Below are positions 25,401 to 33,493 of a stretch of 64,000 bases of DNA, piece by piece. Source of the DNA: Oscillospiraceae bacterium (GTDB lineage: Bacteria; Bacillota; Clostridia; Oscillospirales; Ruminococcaceae). Numbering within the stretch: the first letter of the stretch is position 1; the number at the start of each line of letters is the position of its first letter. The notes beneath the pieces were generated by a model. It was given only the letters and a program-made list of their open reading frames with translations. It was not told the DNA's origin and ran no database searches. The translations under genes and the position numbers were made by a program. The stretch lies in NCBI GenBank assembly GCA_902363145.1, contig CABIZB010000001.1:62001-126000 (forward strand), read 5' to 3'.

Positions 25401-25429
25401 ATAATACCATATAAATCATACTTTGTCAA
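25401..25429 (-). promoter_or_regulatory. Promoter of the metNIQ operon
   Basis: On the minus strand TTGACA (25429-25424), 17 bases, TATTAT (25406-25401). Transcription should start near 25394, giving a leader of about 190 bases before metN. Confidence 0.8.
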
Positions 25430-25510
25430 TAGGCATTTAGTAGTTTGATACACAAAAAACTTTCAACTTAAAGTGCCTATATTGTAGAATTTGGATAAAT
25501 CTGCGTTTAT

Positions 25511-26641
25511 TCAGTCGTCATAGCCGTCCAGGAAGCTGTGGATTTCCCCATCTTTCTTGTAGGATATGACTTTTGACAGGTTAACGCTCTCCACACTGCG
25601 GAAGATATTTTTCTCTATCTGAGGGTTGCCCTTTGCAAGCACCGAAATGAGGCGCTTTATTTCCATGCGCTTTGAAACGGTGCGGCCATCGGGGTCGCAG
25701 GTGGTGCAGGTGTCGGTAAAGCGGCAGGCGCACTGGATAAAATGCAGGTCGTTGTATCTGCACCAGTGCTTTATCTCCTCTTCACGGATAAGGTACATGG
25801 GGCGGATAAGCTGCATTCCCTCGAAATGGTCGCTGTGGAGCTTTGGCATCATGGTCTGCACCTGACCGCCGTATATCATGCCCATGAGGATAGTTTCGAT
25901 AACGTCGTCAAAGTGATGACCCAGCGCAATTTTGTTGCAGCCCAGCTCCTTAGCCTTGCTGTAAAGATAGCCTCTTCTCATGCGGGCGCAGAGGTAGCAG
26001 GGGTTGTTTTCCACGTTATAAACGGAGTTGAAAATATTAGTCTCAAAAACAGTTATGGGGATATTCATGAGCTTGGCATTGCCCTCGATAATGGCACGGT
26101 TCTCGGGGCTGTAGCCTGGGTCCATTACAAGAAATACCAGCTCAAAGGGGAATTTTCCGTGGCGGTGTATCTCCTGAAAGAGCTTTGCCATAAGCATAGA
26201 GTCCTTGCCGCCTGAGATACAGACAGCTATTTTGTCGCCGGGCTTTATAAGCTCGTATTCGTTTATTGCCCTTGCAAACTTGCTGAAAATGGAGCGGTGG
26301 AACTTCTTGCGGATGCTCTTTTCTATCTCCTCCGCACGGTTTTCATGCTCAAGCTTTTCGGCAAGCCACTGAACATATCCGCCTGCCAGATTTGCGGCTG
26401 AATAGCCCTCGTCGCACAGCTCGTCCGCAAAGTCCCTGCTTATTATGCCGCTTTTGCAGCATACGATGATGTCCTTATCCTTTGGAAAAGTGCTTTTCTT
26501 TTCCTCAAACTCGTTCTGGGGAATATTCACAGCACCGTCAATGTGACCCAGCTCGAAAGCGGTGCTGTCACGTATGTCTATAAGAAGATATGTATTTTTA
26601 TCAAGCTTGCCCAGCTCCCGGGCAGTAATATCGGCGTTCAT
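25511..26641 (-). CDS. Rhodanese-TtcA-like tRNA thiolation fusion protein
   Basis: The 376-residue protein has an N-terminal rhodanese domain (about residues 1-95) with DIRDSTAFELGHIDGAVNIP and a sulfur-carrier loop CCKSGI (C61/C62). A PP-loop ATPase of the TtcA/CTU1 group follows: SGGKDS (143-148), a CYLC pair (C215, C218) and LGHHFDDVIETILMG. Further Cys (CACRFTDTCTTC) suggest a metal or Fe-S site. Such enzymes adenylate and thiolate a tRNA base, and the fused rhodanese can supply the persulfide. ATG 26641 follows GAGGAGG. The exact tRNA base is inferred, not shown. Confidence 0.88.
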   Translation of the reverse strand: MNADITARELGKLDKNTYLLIDIRDSTAFELGHIDGAVNIPQNEFEEKKSTFPKDKDIIVCCKSGIISRDFADELCDEGYSAANLAGGYVQWLAEKLEHENRAEEIEKSIRKKFHRSIFSKFARAINEYELIKPGDKIAVCISGGKDSMLMAKLFQEIHRHGKFPFELVFLVMDPGYSPENRAIIEGNAKLMNIPITVFETNIFNSVYNVENNPCYLCARMRRGYLYSKAKELGCNKIALGHHFDDVIETILMGMIYGGQVQTMMPKLHSDHFEGMQLIRPMYLIREEEIKHWCRYNDLHFIQCACRFTDTCTTCDPDGRTVSKRMEIKRLISVLAKGNPQIEKNIFRSVESVNLSKVISYKKDGEIHSFLDGYDD

Positions 26642-26677
26642 AATGATCCTCCTCACGGAACCGCTTGTTTGTACTAA

Positions 26678-26834
26678 TACTAATCTTCAATCAACCTACA
26701 GACAAATCCTCGGCTGAAATAAGCCCATTCTTCGTCAAGCTCCCTTGCCGGGCGGCAGCCCGCCTGCGGTCGCTTTCCCAGACTGGTCTTATTTCATCTG
26801 TCGGCTTTGCCTATAGAACGATTGAAGATTAGTA
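26678..26834. repeat. 157-bp MITE-like element with 15-bp perfect terminal inverted repeats
   Basis: The ends TACTAATCTTCAATC (26678-26692) and its exact complement (26820-26834) bracket a non-coding interior that can fold further (CTGAAATAAG with CTTATTTCA). The interior is GC-rich near 26745-26780. There is no open frame of note. It starts and ends like the element at 34376 (TACTAA / TTAGTA), suggesting one repeat family. It is placed between the TtcA-like gene and a terminator. Confidence 0.7.
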
Positions 26835-26879
26835 TAAGTTATAATACCATATGTGGAGCCTAAAGTCAAGGCGGACAAC

Positions 26880-26907
26880 AAAAACCGCCTCCGAAACGGA
26901 GACGGCT
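26880..26907 (-). terminator. Terminator after the topoisomerase gene
   Basis: On the minus strand a GC-rich stem (GCCGTCTCCG with CGGAGGCGGT) and TTT loop are followed by a T run. Confidence 0.8.
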
Positions 26908-26913
26908 GTTATG

Positions 26914-29151
26914 TTATAAAGTAAGCTGGTCAGGGTCGGTGATGTCCTTTGCCAGGCACCCTGCGGCGGGTATGGATTTCATCACGTACTTTTTAAGCTC
27001 TGCAAGCTTTTCGGGGGAGACTATGCAGGCATTGTCCGCATGAGCGTTGGTTTTCAGTGTCATTACCTGAACGCCGATAGTGTCACGGGTGGTCTTGGGA
27101 AGCACCAGCGCCGTGTTGAATATGATAGCCCTGCCCTTGTCGGAGGTTATCATTATATCCGCATTGTCCTCGATGAAGAACATCTTTACAAGCCGTGACT
27201 TGTCGGAGAACGCCTTGGTGAGCTTCTTTCTGTTGGTCTTTGTCTCAAATGCGGAGAGGGGGACCTTTGCCGCCTTGCCGTTTTCAAACACCATGAACAG
27301 GAAGCCTGTGTAATCGGTGGTGGGTATCATGGAGATAACATTCTCGTCAGCATCAAAGCCCAGCTTTACGGGAACATATTCACCCATTGCCGAAGCCTTT
27401 GTGTCCGCAAAGTCGGAGGAACGGGACTTATACACCTGGCACTTGTCGGTAAAGAACAGCAGCTCGGTGCGGTTGGTGGCTTCAAAGGAAGCGTCCATCT
27501 CGTCGCCGTCCTTGAACTTGTGCTCGGAGGACATTCTCAGCGACTGGGGAGTTATCTTCTTAAAATATCCGCCCCTTGTGATAAAGAGATTAACGGGGTA
27601 ATCGGGAATATCCTCCTCAGGCTCTGCCTCCTCGTTTTCGTCGGGATAGCAGAACAGAGTGCGGCGGGGCTGACCGTATTTCTTGATAACGTCTTTCAGC
27701 TCGGAGATGATGATATCAAGTATCTTTTTATCGTCCGCAAGAATGCCTTCCATTTCGGCGATGTCCTTTTCCAGCTGGTCAACGTCGGAAATGCGGTTCA
27801 GGATATATTCCTTGTTGAGATGACGGAGCTTTATTTCGGCAACGTATTCCGCCTGCTTTTCGTCAATGCCGAAGCCTATCATCAGGTTGGGAACGACCTC
27901 CGATTCCTCTTCAGTCTCACGGATTATCTTTATTGCCTTGTCGATGTCAAGGAGAATTTTCCGCAGACCGTAAAGAAGATGGAGCCTGTCCTTTTTCTTG
28001 TTAAGGTCAAAGTAAACTCTGCGCTTTACGCAGTCTTTTCTGAACGCCGTCCACTCGGTAAGTATCTCATAAACGCCCATTACCTTGGGATATCCGCCGA
28101 CGAGAATGTTAAAGTTGCAGGAATAGGTGTCCTGCAGCGATGTCATTCTGTAGAGCTTTTTCATGAGAGCGTCGGGGTCAGTGTTCTTTTTGATGTCTAT
28201 GGCGATCTTCAGACCGTTCAGGTCGGATTCGTCACGAATATAGGTTATATCTCTTATCTTGCCCGTTTTGGCAAGGTCAACTATCTTATCCTTTATCTGC
28301 TCGATAGTGGTGGTGGGAGGTATCTCGGTTATCTCGATGCAGTTGGAATCAGGGTCAAAGTTGTACTTTGAGCGGATTTTCACCGAGCCTCTGCCTGTGC
28401 GGTATATCTTTTCCAGCTCAGGCTCGTCGTATATCATATATCCGCCGCCGGGAAAATCGGGACCCTTGAGGACGGAAAGCAGATCGAAATCGGGATTTTT
28501 AATAAGACCGATGGTCGCTTCGCATATTTCAGTAAGATTAAAGGAGCATACCGCACTTGCCATTGATACCGCAATTCCCACATTGGAATTTACCAGAATG
28601 GAGGGAAAGCTTGCGGGCAGCAGGGTAGGCTCAACGGTCTCATTGTCGTAGTTGGGGACAAAATCCACCGTATCTTTGTCGATATCCCTGAAAAGCTCGG
28701 CGCAGATAGGTGCAAGCTTTGCCTCGGTGTATCGGGGAGCGGCATATGCCATATCCCTTGAATAAGCCTTGCCGAAGTTTCCCTTGCTGTCAACATACGG
28801 GTGAAGAAGGGCTTCGTTTCCCTTTGCCATACGCACCATTGTTTCGTAGATGGCAGCGTCGCCGTGGGGATTGAGCTTCATTGTCTGACCGACTATATTT
28901 GCGGACTTTGTTTTGTTGCCTTCCAGCAGACCCATTTTATACATGGTATAAAGCAGCTTTCGGTGAGAGGGCTTGAAGCCGTCTATCTCGGGCAGTGCAC
29001 GGGAAACGATAACGCTCATGGCATAGGGCATATAGTTTTTTTCGAGGGTGTCGGTTATCCTCTCCTCAACCACCTCGCCGCTGCCTGCGATATATGCGTT
29101 TATCTTAGGCTGTGCCTTCGTGGTGCTTTTGGGTTCCTTTTTTCTTGCCAT
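26914..29151 (-). CDS. parC: DNA topoisomerase type IIA, subunit A (ParC/GyrA family)
   Basis: The 745-residue protein has the breakage-reunion domain with catalytic Tyr141 (AAPRYTEAKL) and the quinolone-pocket segment NPHGDAAIYE. It also carries a coiled-coil tower and a C-terminal beta-propeller-like half with short repeats (FFTDKCQVYKS, FENGKAAKVPL). I see no clear GyrA box in the C-terminal half, so topoisomerase IV subunit A is more likely than gyrase. It cuts and passes DNA together with a ParE/GyrB partner, which is not next to it. It lies 20 bases after scfB and may be cotranscribed. The gene symbol is a best fit. Confidence 0.85.
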   Translation of the reverse strand: MARKKEPKSTTKAQPKINAYIAGSGEVVEERITDTLEKNYMPYAMSVIVSRALPEIDGFKPSHRKLLYTMYKMGLLEGNKTKSANIVGQTMKLNPHGDAAIYETMVRMAKGNEALLHPYVDSKGNFGKAYSRDMAYAAPRYTEAKLAPICAELFRDIDKDTVDFVPNYDNETVEPTLLPASFPSILVNSNVGIAVSMASAVCSFNLTEICEATIGLIKNPDFDLLSVLKGPDFPGGGYMIYDEPELEKIYRTGRGSVKIRSKYNFDPDSNCIEITEIPPTTTIEQIKDKIVDLAKTGKIRDITYIRDESDLNGLKIAIDIKKNTDPDALMKKLYRMTSLQDTYSCNFNILVGGYPKVMGVYEILTEWTAFRKDCVKRRVYFDLNKKKDRLHLLYGLRKILLDIDKAIKIIRETEEESEVVPNLMIGFGIDEKQAEYVAEIKLRHLNKEYILNRISDVDQLEKDIAEMEGILADDKKILDIIISELKDVIKKYGQPRRTLFCYPDENEEAEPEEDIPDYPVNLFITRGGYFKKITPQSLRMSSEHKFKDGDEMDASFEATNRTELLFFTDKCQVYKSRSSDFADTKASAMGEYVPVKLGFDADENVISMIPTTDYTGFLFMVFENGKAAKVPLSAFETKTNRKKLTKAFSDKSRLVKMFFIEDNADIMITSDKGRAIIFNTALVLPKTTRDTIGVQVMTLKTNAHADNACIVSPEKLAELKKYVMKSIPAAGCLAKDITDPDQLTL

Positions 29152-29170
29152 GAGGTCAATACTCCTTTAA

Positions 29171-30547
29171 TTATTCTTCTTCCGCAGCCTCTTCAGCGTG
29201 GGCTGCCTTTATCATTATGGCACATTCAAGACGCTTTTTCATCATTTCGCAGGACATCTTGTAGGGGCTGAGAATGCTGCCTGCATACAGATAGTTGTTT
29301 GCGTTGCATCCGCCTGAGCAGTAGAACTTTGCCCAGCACTTCTTGCACTCTTCCTTGGTGTAGATGTGAGCGGAAGCAAACTGCTTCTTCATATCCATAT
29401 TGAACTCGCCTGTGTGGATATTGCCCATTTTGAACTCGGTTATACCTGCAAACTGGTGGCAGGGGTAAATATCGCCCTCGGTGGTGATGGCAACGTACTC
29501 ATTTCCCGAGCCGCAGCCTCTGAGTCTCTTGATAGCGCAGGGACCCTGATCCAGATCAAGCATAAAGTGGAAGAAATTAAAGTGCTTGCCCTTCTTTTCA
29601 TTTATCAGCATAAGCTCCGCCAGTCTTTCGTATTCGCTGAAAATAGCGGGCAGCTCCTTTTCGGTGAGGGCATACTTTTCGTTATGGTCGCATACAACAG
29701 GCTCAACGGATATCTGGTCAAAGCCTAAGTCATAAAGATGGAACACATCGTTGGAGAAATCAAGATTGTACTTGGTGAAAGTACCTCTTACATAATAATT
29801 CTGGTAATGGCGCTTCTCGGCAAGACGCTTGTAGCGCTCAACTATCCTGTCATAGCAGCCTGTGCCGTCAACACGCTTGCGGACACGGTCGTTGACTTCC
29901 TTTCTGCCGTCGATGGACATAACGACGTTGGACATTTCCTTGTTGATAAAGTCCATTTTTTCGTCGTCCAGGAGCATGCCGTTAGTGGTGATGGTGAAGC
30001 GGAACCTCTTGCCGTACTCGGCTTCCTTGGAGCGGCCGTATTCAACCAGCTGCTTTACAACTTCCCAGTTCATGAGAGGCTCGCCGCCGAAGAAATCCAC
30101 CTCAAGATTTTCCCTGTTGCCGGAGTTTTCAAGCAGGAAATCCAGTGCTTTCTTACCTGTTTCAAAGCTCATGACATTTCTGCCCATGCAGTAGTCGCCT
30201 GTGCCTGCAAAGCAGTATTCGCAGCGCAGGTTGCAGTCCATAGCGACCAGCAGGCACATTGCCTTTACGGGGGAGGCAACGGAGTATTTCGCAAACTTCT
30301 CGTAATCGTCCTCGGAGAACAGAATGTTTTCCTTGTGAAGCTCCTTTACCTCCTCATAGCAGGAGATGATCTCTTCCCTGTCATAGAATCTGGACAGCTT
30401 CTCGATAACATTCTCGGGACATACCTCGGCAAAGGGGGGGTGTACATTATCGAGCATATCATATGTAAGCTCGTCCACTATATGCACGCCGCCGCTGTGA
30501 ACGTCGAGCACAATATTATAACCGCCCAGCTTGTATTTATGGATCAT
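29171..30547 (-). CDS. scfB: SCIFF peptide radical SAM maturase
   Basis: The 458-residue enzyme has an N-terminal peptide-binding domain (about residues 1-90), a radical SAM core with CNLRCEYC (C105, C109, C112), and a C-terminal SPASM region rich in Cys (CGSGNEYV, YPCHQF, CKKCWAKFYCSGGCNANN). By family knowledge it links Cys sulfurs of the SCIFF precursor to the alpha- or gamma-carbons of Thr (ranthipeptide cross-links). ATG 30547 is chosen because AAAGGA lies 9 bases upstream; the longer frame to 30592 is unsupported. It follows the precursor gene scfA on the same strand. Confidence 0.95.
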   Translation of the reverse strand: MIHKYKLGGYNIVLDVHSGGVHIVDELTYDMLDNVHPPFAEVCPENVIEKLSRFYDREEIISCYEEVKELHKENILFSEDDYEKFAKYSVASPVKAMCLLVAMDCNLRCEYCFAGTGDYCMGRNVMSFETGKKALDFLLENSGNRENLEVDFFGGEPLMNWEVVKQLVEYGRSKEAEYGKRFRFTITTNGMLLDDEKMDFINKEMSNVVMSIDGRKEVNDRVRKRVDGTGCYDRIVERYKRLAEKRHYQNYYVRGTFTKYNLDFSNDVFHLYDLGFDQISVEPVVCDHNEKYALTEKELPAIFSEYERLAELMLINEKKGKHFNFFHFMLDLDQGPCAIKRLRGCGSGNEYVAITTEGDIYPCHQFAGITEFKMGNIHTGEFNMDMKKQFASAHIYTKEECKKCWAKFYCSGGCNANNYLYAGSILSPYKMSCEMMKKRLECAIMIKAAHAEEAAEEE

Positions 30548-30584
30548 TTTACAAATTCCTTTCAGATCATCGGATAGAAGATTG

Positions 30585-30649
30585 AGGGTCACAGACCCTT
30601 AAATAGCAGTTAGAGGACAGAGGCCGGAAATTTCAGACCTCTATCCTCT
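30585..30649 (-). other. Two hairpins between scfA and scfB
   Basis: An imperfect hairpin (30612-30649, AGAGGACAGAGG with CCTCTATCCTCT) and a short perfect one (AGGGTC/GACCCT, 30585-30599) separate precursor from maturase. Neither has a T run. They may favour more precursor than maturase mRNA. Confidence 0.45.
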
Positions 30650-30673
30650 ATACCGAACCCTATGCGGATAAAA

Positions 30674-30817
30674 TTACTTCTCGCACTCGCACTTCTGATT
30701 AGCAACAGTACATGAAGTCTTGCAAGCAGACTGGCAGGAAGCCTGGCATCTGCCGCAGCCGCCCTTAGTAGCAGTCTGCTTAAGGTTAGCCTTATTGATG
30801 GTCTTGATGTGCTTCAT
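30674..30817 (-). CDS. scfA: SCIFF ranthipeptide precursor (six-Cys family, here seven Cys)
   Basis: The 47-residue peptide has a Lys-rich leader (MKHIKTINKANLKQ) and a Cys-rich core: GGCGRCQASCQSACKTSCTV then ANQKCECEK. This is the SCIFF family (six Cys in forty-five residues), near-universal in Clostridia. This copy has a seventh Cys (C45, in KCECEK), beyond the usual spacing of six. GGAGG lies 9 bases before ATG 30817. The modified product's role is unknown; precursor and maturase are coupled by position. The annotated start is well supported because the leader motif is conserved. Confidence 0.95.
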   Translation of the reverse strand: MKHIKTINKANLKQTATKGGCGRCQASCQSACKTSCTVANQKCECEK

Positions 30818-30851
30818 CTTAAATTTCCTCCCGAAAAAATAATTTAAACTA

Positions 30852-30880
30852 ATTATATCACAGTTTTCCTGCAATTTCAA
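30852..30880 (-). promoter_or_regulatory. Promoter of scfA
   Basis: On the minus strand TTGAAA (30880-30875), 17 bases, TATAAT (30857-30852). Confidence 0.75.
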
Positions 30881-30941
30881 TATCAAACGCAATATTCGTC
30901 ATTTTTCACAGTTTTTTCTTGCAATATTTTTGTAAGCATTG

Positions 30942-31346
30942 CTAATCACCGAAAACAGGGCGGGTATTTACGCCTTTAAGACCGCCCAGAGCCGATGCGG
31001 AAAGGACTATCAGCAGCTTGCAGAAAAATCCTCCTGCGGAGAATATGCGGACGGTGAATGCGCCTATTATAAGCGTCAGGCAGAACACGGCTGCGCCGCA
31101 GATAAGCCCCGAGAGAAGTCCTTTCCTGCGCCTGCGGTTGGCGGATACGAAGGAGCAGGCAAAGCAGCCTGCGGCAAGGGCAGCCCCTGACATTGCCTTT
31201 ACCGTGCCTGCGCTCATATCGCCCCAAGCGGCAAAGAATGAAAGAAAAACGGAAGCCAGAGCCAGCGCCCCGACCCCTGCAAATATTGATATAACAGCCG
31301 TGACCAGACGTTCACGTCGGGCGGCTGACCGCTGTGACAAGCGCAT
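30942..31346 (-). CDS. TIGR04086-type small membrane protein
   Basis: This 134-residue protein has a basic start (MRLSQRSAARRERLVTAVIS) and four hydrophobic segments, with an RRRRKG turn between the second and third. It fits the TIGR04086 family of clostridial membrane proteins, commonly found next to SCIFF genes and yajC. Its function is unknown. ATG 31346 follows AAAGGAGG; upstream extension to 31436 has no ribosome site. It lies just upstream of scfA on the same strand. Confidence 0.75.
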   Translation of the reverse strand: MRLSQRSAARRERLVTAVISIFAGVGALALASVFLSFFAAWGDMSAGTVKAMSGAALAAGCFACSFVSANRRRRKGLLSGLICGAAVFCLTLIIGAFTVRIFSAGGFFCKLLIVLSASALGGLKGVNTRPVFGD

Positions 31347-31455
31347 ATAAGCCCTCCTTTGTACTGATTTGCACTGAATAGTACATTTTATGCAGCTGTG
31401 GGAGGGGATATGAGTAAAAGTGGAGCGGTTTGGCACAAAGCTTTGTTAAAAATGC

Positions 31456-31484
31456 TTGACAAGAATGAAAAATTACGGTATAAT
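31456..31484 (+). promoter_or_regulatory. Promoter of tRNA-Leu(CAA)
   Basis: TTGACA (31456-31461), 17 bases, TATAAT (31479-31484), 22 bases before the tRNA. Confidence 0.9.
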
Positions 31485-31505
31485 ATTAAAGTATCATTAC
31501 CACAC

Positions 31506-31590
31506 GCCGGTGTGATGGAATTGGCAGACGTAGCGGACTCAAAATCCGCCGGGGCGACCCGTACCGGTTCAAGCCCGGTCACCGGCACCA
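31506..31590 (+). tRNA. tRNA-Leu (anticodon CAA)
   Basis: Acceptor GCCGGTG pairs with CACCGGC, followed by A and encoded CCA. Anticodon stem GCGGA/TCCGC encloses CTCAAAA, giving anticodon CAA. The T arm is GGTTCAAGCCC and a long variable arm is present. Length is 85 bases. It reads UUG. Confidence 0.96.
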
Positions 31591-31593
31591 TGA

Positions 31594-31631
31594 CCCTCAG
31601 GCAGCAATGCTGTCTGGGGGATTTTTGTTTT
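31594..31631 (+). terminator. Terminator of tRNA-Leu(CAA)
   Basis: A GC-rich stem (CCCTCAGGCAGCA with TGCTGTCTGGGGG) is followed by T5. After it the spacer to 32006 holds a perfect palindrome (31736-31772) and two promoter-like sites, but no gene I trust. Confidence 0.85.
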
Positions 31632-31735
31632 GTTAAAAAGCAAATATTTGAATTAAAATATAATTGTTTGTTGCAATTCATATAGATATGTGATGTTTTG
31701 TGCTAATTCAAATAAACTTGCATATCAAATGCGAT

Positions 31736-31772
31736 CAATGAGCATATTGTACTTCTGTCAATATGCTCATTG
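31736..31772. repeat. Perfect 14-bp palindrome
   Basis: CAATGAGCATATTG (31736-31749) and its exact complement (31759-31772) flank a 9-base loop. No T run follows in either direction. It could be a regulator-binding site, an RNA hairpin or a remnant of a mobile element. Confidence 0.5.
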
Positions 31773-31932
31773 GCGTTTCCATACATTTCCCCGACTTTTT
31801 TTGATTTTGCTATTGACGTTGGCTTATTCTCCTGTTATATCTGTACTATTATATAAGTATGACACATATCAGGGCGGTGAAATACATCGGTATAAGGCTC
31901 ACGGAAACGTAAACATCTATTTTGCCCTGACC

Positions 31933-31961
31933 TTGACAATCAACAATGCAGAGAGTATAAT
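31933..31961 (+). promoter_or_regulatory. Consensus promoter upstream of the decayed gene at 32007
   Basis: TTGACA (31933-31938), 17 bases, TATAAT (31956-31961), with AAGGAGG at 31992-31998 downstream. A second TTGACG-N17-TATATC lies at 31813-31841. Confidence 0.75.
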
Positions 31962-32006
31962 TATACCTATATGGTATAATAAATATTTGCCAAGGAGGAA
32001 TATACC

Positions 32007-32393
32007 ATAGTTTTGTTGGCTACGCCTATCAAAGATGTTGAGGAGCGCAAACTTAAAATCGGGGAATTCTATTCAGGAATGACACCATATGCTTCCTGGC
32101 AGACCAATTACACATATACCGAAAATAATTCGCTGGGGCCTTCTGCGACAGTTGGCATAAATGTCGGGGCAAGTGCAGGAGTACAAAATGGACAGAATAT
32201 GTCGGTAACTGATTTTACTGCTGATACGGAAAATTCATCTGTAACAGAAACAGAATCACAGTCAGATTCTCTGTCAAGCAGTGAAGCAACGGCAAAGTCA
32301 AACAGTAAGTCACATACTGATGGAACCAATAGCAGTAAAACAGAAAATCAAAGTACTTCTCATACGGAAGGAACAAATAAAACTAAATGCTGA
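32007..32393 (+). pseudogene. Decayed gene: 5' fragment of a Ser/Thr-rich protein with lost start codon
   Basis: A frame with a consensus promoter and AAGGAGG has ATA (32007) where the start codon should be, 8 bases after the ribosome site; the next starts (TTG 32013) are too far. The product, about 126 residues, has IGEFYSGMTPYASWQTNYTY followed by a Ser/Thr/Glu/Asn-rich tail of repeated S-x-T and TEG units. It stops abruptly inside this low-complexity region. I do not recognise the parent family. A short 5' fragment of a longer gene is the simplest reading; a functional short protein from TTG is the alternative. Confidence 0.5.
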
Positions 32394-32494
32394 AAGTATT
32401 ATTTGCTTATACAGTGTTGGATATTTACCGGGCGGATTTTGGAACAGGTCATGTGCTATTATAAAAGTGATAATAATAGTTCTGAGGTGATGTT

Positions 32495-33442
32495 ATGAAT
32501 AGGAATGCTTATATTGACGGAATGATGGGCTTAGTTGTGGGCGATGCTCTCGGAGTTCCTTATGAATTTCGTTCAAGAGAACAAATGAAAGCAGAGTCTG
32601 CGACAGATATGATCGGATATGGTACATATAACGTGCCTGCAGGTACCTGGTCAGATGACAGCAGTATGGCTCTCGCCACGCTTGACGCTCTGAGAAATGG
32701 CTGCGATTTGGAAGCGATAATGCGGAATTTCGCAGATTGGCTTTATAACCGAAACTACACGCCTTACGGAGAGGTATTCGATATCGGTTTTACCTGTCGG
32801 ACTGCTATTTCAAATTATGTTAAAAGCGGTAACATCAATACCTGCGGCTGCGGCGGAGAATATGAGAACGGCAATGGTTCTCTTATGCGTATCCTTCCTG
32901 CCTGTATCTATTTCTGCAATGAAGAGGTCAGCGGCAGGTCATCGGTAAATGAGATAATAAAAAATATTCATGCTGTTTCGGCTCTTACTCATTCGCATCT
33001 GAGGAGTATGATAGCCTGCGGATTATATTATTTCCTTGTAAAGGAAATAATAGTCGGTAGCGGAAGTATTTCCGAAAGGCTGCAGAAAGGCTTTAACAGC
33101 GGTTTTGCTTTTTATGAGGCTGATCCTGCAAATTTAACGGAACTTGCATATTACGAATCAATGAGGAGCATGGCGGAGTTTGCAAAACTGACTGACAGCG
33201 ATATCAAAAGCTCGGGTTATGTTGTGTCTTCTCTGGAGGCTGCGGTGTGGTGTGCAGCAAACACATCTGATTACCGCAGCTGCGTTCTGAAAGCGGTCAA
33301 TCTGGGAAGTGACACTGATACTGTTGCGGCGATAGCAGGAGGGATCGCCGGGCTGTATTACGGTTATGATGATATTCCCGAAAAGTGGAAGTCACTGATC
33401 GCCAAGCGTGAATGGATAGAGCGGTTATGCCATGAAATGTGA
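32495..33442 (+). CDS. ADP-ribosylglycohydrolase-family protein
   Basis: The 315-residue protein has the DraG/ARH layout: GDALGVPYEF near the N-terminus, TWSDDSSM with metal-binding Asp residues, NGNGSLMRILP, and the C-terminal NLGSDTDTVAAIAGGIAGLYYG, which supplies the remaining Asp ligands of the dinuclear metal site. Such enzymes remove ADP-ribose from proteins or small molecules. GAGGTGAT precedes ATG 32495. No ADP-ribosyltransferase is visible nearby, so the substrate is unknown. A decayed gene lies just upstream. Confidence 0.93.
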   Translation: MNRNAYIDGMMGLVVGDALGVPYEFRSREQMKAESATDMIGYGTYNVPAGTWSDDSSMALATLDALRNGCDLEAIMRNFADWLYNRNYTPYGEVFDIGFTCRTAISNYVKSGNINTCGCGGEYENGNGSLMRILPACIYFCNEEVSGRSSVNEIIKNIHAVSALTHSHLRSMIACGLYYFLVKEIIVGSGSISERLQKGFNSGFAFYEADPANLTELAYYESMRSMAEFAKLTDSDIKSSGYVVSSLEAAVWCAANTSDYRSCVLKAVNLGSDTDTVAAIAGGIAGLYYGYDDIPEKWKSLIAKREWIERLCHEM

Positions 33443-33493
33443 TCAAAGGCTTCAATATCTTTCCAGATTTTCCCCCTGCCCATAAATGAATAA

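Noticed and set aside
26914..29151. Calling the topoisomerase subunit GyrA
   Set aside because: No GyrA box was seen in the C-terminal half, and no gyrB lies nearby; ParC is a better fit but not proven.
31690..32010. 106-codon frame between tRNA-Leu and the decayed gene
   Set aside because: It crosses the perfect palindrome and two promoter-like sites, has no ribosome site, and its composition resembles random AT-rich sequence.
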